From Paramarasmius palmivorus (Eukaryota; Basidiomycota; Agaricomycetes; Agaricales; Marasmiaceae), in the NCBI GenBank assembly GCA_037176845.1, contig JAYKXP010000208.1, positions 1-64,000 of the forward strand: 64,000 nt of DNA, in the 5' to 3' direction. The translations under genes and the position numbers were made by a program. Positions 1 to 12,044 of the stretch are shown here, piece by piece. The notes under the pieces were generated by a model, which was not told where the DNA came from, did no database searches, and worked only from the letters and a program-made list of their open reading frames with translations. The first letter of the stretch is position 1, and each line of letters opens with the position of its first letter.

Positions 1-1960
1 TCTTTTGCTCCAGGACCATCGAACCCCTCTATTGTAAAGTGAAATCTTACATTTCACTCGCGTCTGTTTGATGCCTGGCTTCGTGCGGCTCGTTCCGTGC
101 ATTGTGCCCTGGATATCCATATATGTGGAAATTCGACATCAGAAAAACTCTCAGATACTTTTGGTGGGAACTCCGGTTTTCCCTGAGACTTCGCATATGC
201 ATACAGCAACCTTCATCACGCCAAGGGAAACCGAATCCATATAGTGGGCAATAGCAAAAGGTGGAGCCCTCGGATCTTCGCGCGAGCGTTGCACCTTCGG
301 CACTTGTTTAGAATAGCTTCGGATTCACAAATTAGATACGCCATGAATGCATGACGCTTATCAGCCTGATTCCCTCGTTTGTTTGCATATCAGAAGAACG
401 GGTCATCACGACGAAGAAAATACTGCAGCCAGGTTTTACCAGCGACAAGGAAACCCTTTCCCCAACGAGGCCGAAACTTCTCTGCGATGCGGATGCAACG
501 TCCATTTGATGTAGACTCGAACGGTGAGAGCATATCACATATTCTGCAAACGCATCATTACATGCCGCCGGAAAACAGCCGAAGAGGGTAGTTCCTGGTG
601 CCATACTGTACGTGTCATATATCATATCTGTTTGATAAAGAAACTTACCGATGTCGAGCGAAATCAGTACATACTCAGTACATATCTCTTTTGAAGCCAA
701 CAAGCAATTTCTCCATGTATCCAAGTAATACAAAGGAAAACGCCCTTCCTCGAGCCCGCCGCACCGCGGTGATGTTTGGCTAAAACCCGGACGCTTTCAC
801 CAACAACGATATAGCTACTAAGCTCGCTAAATCGGAGGCCTGCGGCAGAGATTTTTGCTTGAAATAGGACAACATTTGCGAGGCTTACTTGTTGCTGGAG
901 ACTTAATGTAAAAAAAAAAAACATACGAAGGCCTCTTTAGCGGAGGGGAGCTGGAATTAGGAAACGATATCCAACAAGTACGAGCGTTCTGCGCCATCTG
1001 TGTTGCTTCCGTAGCGTGAATCAGCTGATGATTCTGTGCAGGCAACGCGGTGGCCCACTTCTCCTCCGCGAATTCGGTAAGTGCATTTTGTCAAGCCGAC
1101 AGACGACATGACTTTGCTGTTGGGAGTGAGATCGAGACCCCAAGAATGAGCGGCCTCTCTGTGGCACTACTTACAAGTGCAGGGATAGATCGCTGACGAA
1201 AGACCCAGAAGAGTCTTGCCGTTGCCAAGACGCTTCGATCGCGAGCTGGAAGCTTCCTGCTTACATCATATCATGATCTTTCACAATTTGGTCACATTCC
1301 ACTTTATCTTTTCTCCTCTGGTCGGTCCATTTTGCTGGCATCCGACCCCAGCTGTTGTGGGCTTCCTCCTATAGACAGAAAGGTAAGCGAAAACTGCTGG
1401 TCGGCGTCCTACTAGTGACTCTTTCTTCCATACCAATTTCACGATTCCAACGACAGCGTTTCAGCCGCAACACGTAGCAGCCATCTTTGACGTATTGCTC
1501 ACACTTTTGAGTTTTCGCGGATACGAGCGAATACGATTCTCCCATCATCTTCGAGTAAGCTTTTATAAAAACCTTTACTTTAAGTTTAAAGCCGTTTAAC
1601 GCTATGGGCATGTCTGAACAGAACGAAATAAAACAGAATCAAATCGCTGCGGAATTCGTTTATGGACATATGCATTTGCCTGTAGCCATCATTTCGGGTA
1701 ACGGCCTGACCATCTTGTCCTTTGGCCCCGAAAAAACCGAATTAAGGTCATATCCGTGACATATCCATGAGTTTCGTTCATGGATTGAGGCTCGCGACGA
1801 CTGTACTATGAACAATCTGACACGCTAAACGATTGTGAGTAACCTGGACCGTAATTTGAGATCAGGGAAATGACAGTAGATTTACTGACCTTGTCGACAG
1901 TGCAAGCCAAGACTGGGCTATTGCCGAGATGTTTACACTGCACCGCACCAGGACCCGAGA
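1..1960. other. No recognisable gene
   Basis: I read all six frames here. Only short open stretches occur, up to about 130 codons on the minus strand at 332-733. None has a recognisable motif, a plausible chain of introns or a promoter-like box. The stretch is ordinary mixed-composition DNA and could hold decayed coding sequence or untranslated parts of a gene outside the window. Confidence 0.4.
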
Positions 1961-1965
1961 TAAAA

Positions 1966-1995
1966 AAAAAAATAAAAAAAAAAAAATTCTATTAA

Positions 1996-2027
<32 letters not shown>

Positions 2028-2045
2028 TTTAAAAAAAAAAAAAAT
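1966..2045. repeat. A/T homopolymer tract
   Basis: Nearly uninterrupted runs of A broken by a few T. The tract ends directly against the left end of the inverted-repeat element at 2051. Apparent lysine- or phenylalanine-rich reading frames over it are artefacts of the tract. It may be a preferred insertion site or part of an older poly-A-bearing insertion. Confidence 0.9.
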
Positions 2046-2050
2046 ATAAT

Positions 2051-2559
2051 TAGGGCAAATGATGGGTCTGAGTTCGGCATAAACAGGCCCCCAAAATCCG
2101 TCCAGGATGGATTCAGGTTCGGCATAAACACCCGCCGTGGGCGGGAGCCCAGAGGAACAGTTCGGCATAAAGAGGGCTAGGATCGCCGTCTCTGACGACC
2201 ATTGGAGAGGCCGACGTGGCGCACGTCGGCGGTCGGGGCGGGGGGGGGGGGGGCGGGGGGGGGGGGGGGGGGGTGGGGGTTTCGGGTGATATTGTCACCG
2301 AGGGATTGGGTGGGGCCGAGGGGTTCCCAAGGGGGGTGACGTTTTTCCCCAGGGGATTGATTATGTTGGTATTGAAGTTGATGAACAACGGCCGGGTCAA
2401 TTGAGGGAAAGGGCAGGGAAGCGAAGAGATATTTTGGGTGCGAGTGGCGATGTGGCAAGGCCGAAACCTGGTTCGGCATAAACACGGGGGGTTTGGACCA
2501 AAATTCGTTCGGCATAAACACCCCAGAATTTGGGAATTTGAGATCCATCATTTGCCCTA
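2051..2559. mobile_element. MITE-like element with terminal inverted repeats
   Basis: The left end reads TAGGGCAAATGATGGGTCT at 2051-2069, and the reverse complement of the right end, near 2541-2559, reads TAGGGCAAATGATGGATCT: a 19-bp inverted repeat with one mismatch. The bases just outside on both sides are ATAAT (2046-2050 and 2560-2564), consistent with a 5-bp target-site duplication. The interior has no coding sequence. It holds five direct copies or near copies of GTTCGGCATAAAC (near 2074, 2117, 2159, 2470 and 2508) and a long G tract. This fits a non-autonomous DNA element; the superfamily cannot be assigned from the termini alone. Confidence 0.6.
2234..2280 (+). repeat. Long G tract
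   Basis: About 45 bases, almost all G with single C or T interruptions, inside the 509-bp inverted-repeat element. It could form G-quadruplexes and is also a likely place for sequencing length errors. Confidence 0.9.
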
Positions 2560-2649
2560 ATAATCAGGGGTCCTACCGCACCGCTAGTCCTTATTCCGAA
2601 CAACGATTGGAGTAACCTCTACTTACTAATTTTCATTAATGACCACGAA

Positions 2650-2800
2650 CGTGCCGTAAAATTTAAAAAAAAAACATTTAAAAAATTTAAAACAAATTTT
2701 ATAATTTTATAAAAAAAAATAGAAAAAAAAATTTAAAAAAATAAAAAAAAAAAAATAATATAAAATTTTTTAATAAAAAAAAAAATTAATTTTGATAAAT
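2650..2800. repeat. A/T-rich low-complexity stretch
   Basis: About 150 bases made almost entirely of A and T, with many A runs. It lies close to the right side of the inverted-repeat element and mirrors the A/T tract on its left, so the element sits in, or created, an A/T-rich island. Confidence 0.85.
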
Positions 2801-2809
2801 TGGTCTGCG

Positions 2810-3820
2810 CTTTGAAATCTTGATTTTTATTTCATCACTTCAAACAACCGAACGAAAGCGGGAGTCAAACATGGCTATATAAATGGTGTATGTATGTTAC
2901 GCCAGACTTCTTTGACATTTGTTTATACAGTCGTGTAAATGTGTGCAATGTTGGACGAAGAAACTTGTCCGCACACTTATGGGTCTCGTGTGGAGTGTCT
3001 CAGCACCCAGAACCTATCAAATTCAAATTGAAGAACTTTAGCGATGCGTACCTTCGCAATAAACACGCGCTGGTTATAATATCCCCTGTGATACTTGTCA
3101 GGGATGGGCGACTTTATAAGGATTGAATGCGTCGACGACTTCCGTCAGGCATGTCGTCTTCTGCTCACCCCAACATGGGACCACGACATTGCTCTTAAAT
3201 TTGCCCTCCTTGTCTTTATGTATTCACACGCTGTTTCGCGATCCCGTTGTCTCTTTCGGCGTTGGGAGGAGGGTCAGCTTGTTCCTCTTGTGGCCAAACC
3301 TGGTAATCATTTGTGAAGTCGACCAAAGTAGTGGCCTCCTATCATGTCTAATTATCAAGTGGGACTACACAGAAGCCATCGAACTCAGCTTCAGGTTGGG
3401 GCCTTACAGTGTGTCCTTGTCCGAGGAGGGATCTTTCCATAAGCTGGGTTTTGTGTACTGGCGAAAAAGGCAGTCTCGTGTGTCCATCGAGTTCAAGGGT
3501 CGCAAGGAGTACGATTGTCCTGACCTTTTGTCGGGTGCGTTCTGAGCTTCAGGGGGAGTACGTCTCTGTCCACCTCCGAGTACTAGTCGTGCTGATCCTG
3601 TGTCCGACTCTCAGACCGCAGAGGTGAGGTTCTTCCGAGCACAATACCGGAATCTGGATTTTTAAGGGGACTGCGCAGGATGCCGCGCTCTGGCTGCAAG
3701 GCCGGGAGATAAAAGGCAATTCACCCTGTACAAGGGGGGGTAACGTCCAACGTTGAGCTGCCTCCTGAGCGCGAGCGACGCATCTCTCGTAGGACTTGTA
3801 GAACCATGAAATATATTGTA
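2810..3820 (+). other. Unassigned stretch before the subtilase remnant
   Basis: An open frame of 140 codons on the plus strand (3123-3545) lies here, but it has no recognisable domain and no convincing start. The stretch may include upstream coding or untranslated remains of the decayed subtilase gene that follows. I see no TATA-like box or intron chain. Confidence 0.25.
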
Positions 3821-3829
3821 GCGCATGAC

Positions 3830-6600
3830 GTTAATGATCCTCGTCTTGACCACGGATTGACATGTCGACACCATGTGGCCCAGTGAGAGCTCAGTAGCTT
3901 TCACAAAGCTAACGTTAACATGGACAGGGTGTTGTTAAAGTGCAATGCCCAAGGAATCACTGGAAAGTGGCATCAAGATTGGAATAATCGACACCGGTAA
4001 TTGCGTTTTGTTGTTCCACTCCTTGTTTCAAACGAGCATCAAGATTTAGGTATCGTTGAGTACTCACCTACTCTGGTGTGGGTTTGGCGATGGCTTCAAG
4101 GTTGTCGGAGGGTATGATCTTGTAGGGGACAATGACTCAGGGGTGATGGGTGCAGATACTTCGTCTGTGCTGCACATTTTCAGTGTGTTCACGTCCTGGC
4201 TCAGGTACAAACACGCCGTCCCAGGACGAACTTCCCTTGATCAATGTTCGGTAAGTGTCCATGTGGTAGGATTTGACGTACCCTTGCACTCAGCAAGTGC
4301 CGCAAGGTCCTCGGGGACACAGGTGGCGGGGATCATTGGAGCCAATCAGGATCCAACCCTTCATAGATTGTAGTGGGGTAGCCTCGAGGCGACCGTTGAC
4401 TGACTAAGATTATTTGGTTTGCACTGGAGTTTGTGTACCGACGATGGTGAGTGTGTATTACCGAATCCGGACTGGCAAACATACTTGACTAGTACAGTAC
4501 TTGTCGTGCCTTGGTTGATTGGTGTGTCGAGGATGGTAATGTCATTTTCTTGACGCTTTTATATGACTGGGCCAAGTGGATGGTCCGGAAACAACTAATT
4601 GGGTCGCCAGCCGAAGTGCGAGTAGCGGTACGGGTCGTGAACAATGCTGCGGGAAACAGGGACATAATTCATCTTAGTGTGCCATTGCTAAAACATCTAG
4701 AACTCTTTCTAGCGAGATTATGGACTCTTGGTTACGCTTCTGATAATCCTGGTGGGGCATAGACATCATCAATTGTGGCATGCTCAGGACAAGTAGTCTG
4801 GTGTCCACCATGGCCACCATCCCCGTTGGCTCATACCATTACATTGGTTGAATTGCACCTTCATCCCGTTACGCACTGCAACAGTCACTGCGCAGACCAT
4901 GACCAATGCGGTACTACGAATCCGTCCAGATTAACATTGTACTGAGCCCTTACCATCTACGCGCACCGTAAAATACATCGTACGCCTGTTGGTCGCCTCC
5001 CTGATGACGCCCCCATACTTTCGGTACCCTCGTTTAGGTGCGATCGTTACTCCTCCGTATTCGGTCATTTTATGTAACCAAACAGGTTCTCAAAAGCAGG
5101 GTCCTGCGCCTAGTGAATACAAAGTAAATATCTGAAGGCCACAAAGCGCAGACTCGCATTTGTTTTATGGGTAAAGCCAGGTCGAACATTCGACTGATCA
5201 CATGCTCATTTTGATTGTTCAGTGCCGCATGTGGCCCCTTCGTTACTATTTTGTGTGGAGATTTTACGGGCTATTGCAATTCAAGGCTATAGATGGCGAT
5301 TTTGATGGCGGTTCTATCGTGCAATCTTGTCGAGGGAGCCTGAACAGATTCCACTAGCATGTCCGTGAATTTTAGCTGGTACATCTATTCCAAGTCCATT
5401 TCTCAAAAGCGGCGGGATCGAGCGTTTCACGCGAAGCGGGTGGTTCATTCGCCTACGTTCATAGGGGGGTGTCGTCCTTCAGACCCTGTTGTCATAATAT
5501 TGAGTGATACCACTTGTAGTAAGAGACCTGACGACGATTTTTGCTCTGTCAACCACTGTCGGTTGCGGCACCTGGAGGTAATATGTGAGTACATTCAGCT
5601 GCAAGGTGTTTCATACCTGAAATCGCTTTAGCGTTTTACATGGCCAATGCCACTCGGAGAGTATGCCCTCGCTTCAGGAACTAGTGAGGTTCCTCTAACC
5701 TTCCGTGCCATCTGGCCTCACAGAATTAACATCACACAGCATGGCGACGCCCTTTGTTGCAGGCAGCGCAGCACTTCTCCTCGCCGCCAAAGGGCAAATC
5801 TGCCGACGTCGCCACTGGAATGATGACTTTGCTTTGAAACGACTAGCAAAGCCACTCGCATCCAATCACTCAGGAAGACGCTTTCTGCAGACGTTGACTC
5901 AGCAGGGGCAGGCTTGATTAATGTCTTCGATGCCATGCGGACAACCACATCGGTATCCCCCGCTGAGTTGGTATCAATGACACTGCATACTTGTAGAGGA
6001 GAGTACGTTGACTCGGACGGTTGATCATGAAGTAGTTGATGACTAACTACTAACTTGTCACGGTCTAGGCATCATAACCGTTCGGAAACCAAGGCGCGTC
6101 AGAGAAAGGTTTACCAGCTCACTCATGTACCCGCTGCACTGCCATCACTGTCAGATCAGTAAGTACCTTTCATCCACTTCCGAAACATTATGCTCACGCC
6201 GGTTCTGATTTAGGGCAGTGATCCTCGTAGCCGACGGACCAGTTCCTTTGACTAAAGACTTGCATCGGTGTCCTTAGCTGCGGATCATCTTTGACCGTAG
6301 GTTCTGGTCAAACGCAGACCTTCACCGCAACCTTCACCCCACCAGCCGATATTGATCAAACCACTTTTCCGGTGTACTCTGGCTTCATCCAACTGACCGA
6401 TGAAGAGGAGCAGCTGCACGTAGCTTACCTTGGTCTGGCAGCAACGCTCTACGATAAGAAGGTCATGGACGATACAGACTTTCTTGGTCTCCAATTCCCG
6501 CTTCTTGTAAAAGATAGCGATGAAATCGACGTGCCGACTAATTTTACATTCGACAACGCTACATCTGATTTTCCACAAGTGTGGACACGGTTACGAGTTC
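3830..6600 (+). pseudogene. Decayed secreted subtilase (peptidase S8) gene
   Basis: Pieces of a fungal minor extracellular protease-type subtilisin can be followed in order but in shifting frames: AQGITGK then, in another frame, GIKIGIIDTG (Asp motif, about 3945-3995); VVGGYDLVGDNDSG (about 4100-4145); SSGTQVAGIIGA (about 4305-4350); YALASGTS then, after an intron-like gap, MATPFVAGSAALLLAAKG (Ser motif, about 5660-5795); GLINVFDAMRTTTSVSPAEL (about 5910-5975); and an Fn3-like region with TATFTPPADIDQTTFPVYSG (about 6315-6390). The expected GHGTHVAG is SSGTQVAG here, so the catalytic His is replaced by Ser. Frameshifts separate most pieces, and the similarity stops near 6.6 kb although the family normally continues for a few hundred residues. 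Read as a truncated, inactive pseudogene. Confidence 0.75.
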
Positions 6601-6874
6601 GGAATAAAATGGAGAAGTCGTTCTTTATGGGGCTTTTTCTTCCTTTTTTAGATGGCGGTGGGCGATATTTTCCCACGATATCTTTCTCACGCAAATTAAT
6701 TGTTAATTATTTTGCTAGGCTTATCAGTCGGAGCGGGTTGCCGTGTTTGTTTATCAGGGGATGATCGCGACCGCCGATGTGACTGCAATGGTTCTCCGCT
6801 CGTCAGCGGCTCCGGTTATGTCGATGAAGCAGGTTCAAGGTTTGGTAGAGGGTGCGGCTATGTATGTGGGCAGA

Positions 6875-6882
6875 TATAAAAG
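6875..6882 (+). promoter_or_regulatory. TATA box of NT-like gene A
   Basis: TATAAAAG lies about 125 bases upstream of the chosen ATG at 7006. Similar boxes precede many genes of this block. Confidence 0.5.
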
Positions 6883-7005
6883 CTGGTGCGTGTTTCTTTT
6901 GCAATTGGGTAGCTATGGATCACTTTTCGTCTCTGTGCGTTTTCCGATTCTGTGTTTATTGCTGGCTCTTACATAGGTTTTAGTCTCTTCATCACGCAGG
7001 ATTCG

Positions 7006-8919
7006 ATGTTTGATGCGCTAGGGGCTCGGGAGTTGGCTAAGTTGAAGGGTCTTTCGAAATCGATTCGAAACATGCAGCTGCGTTACGAGAGTGTTGTTTT
7101 TGGGTTGTCCAGGTTGTACGGGCCCTTCTTCGACAACGATTCTATCCGCGACTTTCGTATCCTGCAAATCAAGACTGGTGCACTGGTTTCTGGATCGTGT
7201 GTTGTGCAGTTATTGTCAAGGCGTCCTTTCGCACCGTCGGATCTGGATGTTTTTGTGGGGAAGGATTATGTGTTGGCTGTTGGGGAGTTCCTGGAGAAGG
7301 CAGGGTATACGTTTCATCCCCTCAAGACGTTGCAGGAAGGCAAGGTGAAGATCACGGAAGAACAACACGCACACTTTGAAGCTGCTGTCCAGGCTGAATT
7401 CGATAAGCCAACTCCGAACACGGGAACAGTGGCCGACCGTTACGAGTTTACTACTCTTGCGGGAGTCTTCAATTTTTTTAATCCTTCGGGAAAGAAGGTA
7501 CAGATTGTTGCTGTGAATCATGAGCCTATAGAGGCTATTTTGGGTTTTTACTCCAGTGAGTGCTATTTGGCAGATAGGTTGTGTTGCGCTGACTGTGGTG
7601 GATAATATAGCTGTTGTGATGAATATAGCTACTGCTACGGAGATAATATCACTTTATCCGATGACTACGTTTGTCGAGGGTCGGGCTCTGTTTGTGAAGC
7701 AGTACAGTCGTACAGTGGAGGTCGCTAGGACGAAATATGAGGCTCGTGGATGGAGTACATTCGAGATGCTTTCTGCGTCGGATTATCTTCGGACGGAGCA
7801 TGAGCTTTCGCTGAAGACCCGTTGGATCGGGGACGGACATTGCTGGGTTATCAAGTTACCTCCCGTTGAAGGTTATGCTGGAGCGGATCACGTATATCGG
7901 GTTCTCAAGGTTACATCGTGGTACATGTTTTGTCCTGGACCATCGAGCGTTCGCATGTCTGTGCATCGTTTGAAGGGTAGCAGCCTGCGTTCTACGTACA
8001 TGGTTACCTGGCATGTGCAAGACTTTGTCTGGCGTCACCCGTGTTTCGAGGGTAGTCAGGATCCCCTGGACATGGAATCTTTAGGTGTTTCCGAAGCTCG
8101 GGCTGGAGTATATGAAGGCGAAGTTGATTTTCCCGGTGAAGCTGGGTCCGATAGTGAGGTGGGTGATGTGCTGAATACCGTTCTGGAACTAGGCGATGGA
8201 GCTAGGCCGGGAGATGAGGCCTCTAATGAGGAGGACAGTGTCTTGCAGGAGAGGTAATGTGACTTGGGCTCTTCCTTTCGTGCTGGCTGACCCTGCTGTA
8301 TTCTTTCAGCTCCAGTTCTGGTAGTGTCGACAGTATGAGCTCTGCTCATTGGGAACTGTGGAAATATCGGTTGGGTTATGGTGTTTGTATTCATGAGTGA
8401 GTTTGGTGTGTGTCAACAGGCAAGGTTGTTTTCTGATTCTTATGATAGGCAGTATCGACCTCCTTTTGCATTGGACGCTTGTGTGGTCGAGTATTTGGAG
8501 GGTCTGTATCCGCTTATGGAGCGTGATCATGACACTAAGAGGGATGTCGTGTATATGAAGAATGCGTTCGGGTCGTTGGCTGATCGGTACTCGTTTGAAG
8601 CGGATTGTTATCCATCTGGGCATGTGGTGACCATGATTCATCAGTGCTTGGAGGATGTGGATTTGACGTGCGTGTGTGATGATCCTGAGGTGCGTACTGG
8701 TTGAAGTTTTGTTTTTTCTGGGTAGGTACTTACGATTTCTTTAAGGTGTCTCTTCAATTTCTGCTTGACGAGGATTCTTCTAGGGTACTTACGGTGTGCA
8801 CGATATTGGTAGAAATGGATCTGTTGGGTGCGGTGCAGGATGAGTTGCGTGGGTGGACGTATTCTGAAGACGAGATGGCGGTGTCTGGTTTGATCGTTCT
8901 GCTTGGTGGTATGGCCTGA
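7006..8919 (+). CDS. Nucleotidyltransferase-fold-like protein, copy A
   Basis: Uncharacterised mushroom family, best read as a nucleotidyltransferase fold: VSGS (GS at residues 63-64) is followed by SDLDVFV (Asp79 and Asp81), the Gx...DhDh arrangement of that superfamily. The third acidic position appears to be Gln (KKVQIVAVN). Exon 1 (7006-7555) joins exon 2 (7611-8253) through a 55-base phase-1 intron, giving YSTVVMN at the junction. An acidic linker follows, then later exons: a helical module (about 8430-8690; LYPLMER ... QCLEDV ... CDDPEV) and a final beta-rich module ending at 8919 (LQFLLDEDS ... ELRGW). The same three modules occur in copies B and C and unspliced in copy D, so I assign them to one gene. 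The splice sites at 8.25-8.73 kb are not fully resolved. Copies A and B are the ones that keep the acidic pair. Confidence 0.6.
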
Positions 8920-9600
8920 TTCGGTTGCACCAGTTGTTCGTTCTGTTTAGCATCGGCGCGAAAGTTTATTCGGTGAAGCGCGAAGTATTTTGTTCTATGT
9001 TATGATGGTGATTTTGTGTGTATGTACGATATAGGTATGCGCGGTAGTGTTACAAGGCAAGATAGTTTGCAGTTTTGTTGTAATTGATCAGCATTTTTAT
9101 GTGTACATTTCTCTGTTATATGGCGGGAGGTTTAGAGTGAGTGGCAGTAAGATATTGAGAATTAGCTTCAAGGTGTACTTTAGGCGCTATTGGTTCATAA
9201 CGGCAGGTGAAGAAGTTCACAAATGGGTGGTGGAGGTAACCAGTATTTTCTTGCCTGCAGGGACGGATCGGGCCGGTTGAACACAGGATATGAGTTTTCG
9301 GAAGGATACATCCGATGCGCGGGAAAGTTGAGTCATCGATCAGTTGGTGGCTGTTTTCGGTTTGTTGGAGCGCTATCGTTTCCGGGAACGGTGGAAGGGT
9401 CGTTGGTTTGGTGGTTGACTTCGGATTGCTTTTTTGGGGGCGGGCTAGTAGGGATCTAGCGATTCGGGGTCCATTTCGAGCTCATGTGAAGGAGTGTCTT
9501 GCTGTGATTGGTCTTGAGTTACGGAAGAAGTTAAATGGTGATGGAAGATTCAGTGGTGTTTAGGCTTCGAATTTTGGGACTGTTGCGGTTTTCCGGTGGT
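8920..9600 (+). other. Intergenic, no gene recognised
   Basis: Open stretches up to about 80 codons occur in overlapping plus-strand frames, but none shows a motif or a homologue elsewhere in the window. This is likely the 3' region of copy A plus the promoter region of the MYND gene. Confidence 0.4.
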
Positions 9601-9614
9601 GAAAATGGATGTGG

Positions 9615-9622
9615 TATAAAAG
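9615..9622 (+). promoter_or_regulatory. TATA box of the MYND gene
   Basis: TATAAAAG lies about 210 bases upstream of the chosen ATG at 9834. An in-frame open stretch runs from 9609, so the start could lie elsewhere. Confidence 0.45.
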
Positions 9623-9833
9623 CCTCTGTTTTTGGTTCTTTCCGACGGTGAGCAGTGTCTTTCTGGTCCATCTCATTGGGAAGCACACACGGACTTTCTC
9701 TGCCTCTCTTTCACTCGCTCAATTTCTCACTTTGTTTGCGGTTCCAAGTTTTGGTGGACCATCACAAAGTTGGTGCTGCTTTGTTTTTTACTTTGAAGAA
9801 AAGCTGACCTGTTGGTGTTTTCGTGATCATAGG

Positions 9834-11751
9834 ATGTCATCGATCTCCTTTGAACGGATGGAAGTGATGGCTCGCAATTCCGACTTGAGGGTGATTGCTC
9901 AGATTCACTGCGTATTATCCGAGACGATTCCAAAGGAAGGCGAAGCACATAGCCTAGTGGTGACTCGGTGCTCTCAAACTCGGCGAGCTCTCGATTTGCT
10001 GGGGGTTTACTTGGTGCCAAAGGAAGATCACAGGATGGGTCACTTCGCTGCTTTTCGTGGGTTGACTGCTGAAGGTACTTGGAAGCTCATTTGGCAGTGG
10101 GCATGTGCGCTTGAACAATGGAGTTCGCCTTTCGGTGGGTTTACGAGCAGGCCCGAAGCTATCGCCGGTGTGGGCTTTTACGAGTTGGTCGTAAATTCCA
10201 TAGCCGGTCTTGGCTTCGCGCTTTTGCAGTTTCATCCCCGCAGTGCTCTCTGCAAAGCACTTTTGCACTCCGACGCGTTTCCGCGCTTTCTGGTTCGGTC
10301 ATTGGTTGGTATGGTTTGTGCCGGAATGTCGTATCTGACTGCCGTTGCACGGGCTATGCTTCACTCCAGTATGAAGGCAAAAGTTTGTGGAGGTTCGTTA
10401 TTCGCTGAGGAGGTGGATCCTATATTGGCGAAACATCAGTACTCGGATTTCGCAGCCAAATTTATGCTGTCTTTCGCGCGACTGCAGAATGAACGGTACA
10501 GGGACGCCTCGAAGGACTTACTGGTTGTCATCATCGGCATCGATCGTCTCTACACAATTTTACAAGACAACTTTGTTACTTTGGATCTTGGTCGATGGTG
10601 TACTGCGTGGGCGGTTAGGTTCTCGAAGACTGTGTGCCGCGTCGTATCGAGAGGTGGGACGAAACAGATTGCAATGGATAGCGAGATCGTCGGAGAGATT
10701 TTGCTGTACTGTTTTCGATTGCTGGCGCAGGTTTTTTCGAGGAATGGTAGTGCAGGTTGGGCGAAGGAATCAGTTCAGCATGGTTTGCTTCGGACACTTG
10801 ACGGAATTCAGCCTTTTATGGAGCTCGAGGATGTTAGAGCAACGTATTCCCCAGTGGACTGCCGCAGTTCGGATATTATTGATGCGTGTAGTGGGATGCT
10901 CGACGCTCTGCTTCCCCATCTCGTATCGGAGTCGCTATTGCGCTTGGTGGTGAAAGCTTTGCGCGAGCGAAGTCTTGTGGACGATTCGATGATGACTTGC
11001 TGGGATCGGTGGTCAGCACTGGTTGCTGTATTTGAAGATGTCCATTTTGGATACAAATGTTCTTCATCCAATTGGTCAGCTACTAGACGTTGCGATTATT
11101 CCGAAGTGAGTGTCTTTGCTCCGTGTTCGTTTGGTGCAGGTTTCTTATTTCTTGATAGTGCTCGATTCTCCTCGTTAAAGGTGTCCCCGGAACTGGAGTG
11201 CGTGCGATATTATAGCTATGCTCTAGTTGGTTACTGACGCGCTCTTCTTAAGGAGAAGAAGGCTGAACGTCGCGCTGTTTGTAGTGGTTGTATGAATAGG
11301 TGGTATTGCTCTGTGGATTGTCAGCGAGTGGATTGGAAGAATGGTCACAAGTTAGTTTGCGAAGAAGCACAGAGTAATATCAAACGTATGTGTGCAACCC
11401 TTCTGACTGTTGTGTCGGTTGAGCTTTTAGGCAGGTTTGGTGTGCTCTCCGGTTTGCCTAGATATGGGCTTCATTTGTTATCTGGTTCGCGATATCGTTC
11501 GTCGACGTGCCGTGGAGTTAAGGAGTATGCGAGCGCTGGTGCGAGCTGGTCAACATGTGGTATTGGACCTCAGTAACGGTATGGGGTGCTTTAGGATTCA
11601 AGCGAAGAACGATCTTCCTGAACACGTTTATTCTTGGCCAGCGGGACGTGGAGGCGAAGGTATGCAAGACAGCGGTTCTGTGGAAAACGGAAGTATATTG
11701 GTGTTATGTGGAAAACAGAGTCTCGTTATGGAAGTGTGTACACTGGATTAG
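9834..11751 (+). CDS. MYND zinc-finger protein
   Basis: A long exon (9834 to about 11104, roughly 420 codons) encodes a helical, HEAT-like region with no known motif. An exon at about 11235-11390 then gives CSGCMNRWYCSVDCQ followed by DWKNGHKLVC, the second half of a MYND finger (CxxC, YCxxxC, HxxxC). The first CxxC pair should lie in short exons around 11105-11230 that I could not resolve. A 3' exon (about 11437-11751) starts CSPVCLDMGFICYLVRDIV and fits the C-terminal region of the large MYND families of mushrooms. The start was chosen at the first ATG after an intron-like stretch; the frame is also open upstream. MYND fingers usually bind proline-rich peptides; the partner here is unknown. 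Confidence 0.6.
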
Positions 11752-12012
11752 GATTATCTGGCTACGAGGGAGTTGAAGATATGTAAAGTACGTTCGGTTT
11801 GACAGGGTGAAATGAACGTGGTACGAGATATATGACTCGCATTAGTAGAAATTGTGAACGGGAGTCATCTTACACTGGGGGGGCGACAGTGGTTATCGGG
11901 GCCGTTTTTTTTTGGTCGCCACATTTGGGGTTTTCCGGTAAAAAAGCCTATACTTTCTTCTTTTAGTATCTGCGGAACCGACCATAGGTGGATAATGGAC
12001 TCGGAAAAAGAG
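11752..12012 (+). other. Intergenic region
   Basis: Non-coding by eye. It contains a short G run (about 11877-11883) and a T run (about 11905-11912), and leads into the TATA box of the F-box-like gene K. Confidence 0.5.
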
Positions 12013-12020
12013 TATAAATA
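12013..12020 (+). promoter_or_regulatory. TATA box of F-box-like gene K
   Basis: TATAAATA lies 25 bases upstream of the ATG at 12045. That is very close, so transcription may start at or just before the ATG, or a later ATG may be used. Confidence 0.5.
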
Positions 12021-12044
12021 GGGTAAGGTGTAGTCGGTGAACAT

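Noticed and set aside
1929..2180. Lysine- or phenylalanine-rich open frames over the A/T tracts
   Set aside because: They are simple consequences of poly-A and poly-T runs and have no start context or intron structure.
2113..2404. Proline- and glycine-rich open frames over the G tract
   Set aside because: Translation of a G/C homopolymer inside a mobile element; no coding signal.
5705..5745. Two-residue insertion in the subtilase Ser motif (TSHSMATP)
   Set aside because: A better reading is an intron splitting SGTS and MATP, with the preceding SGTS found about 55 bases upstream in another frame.
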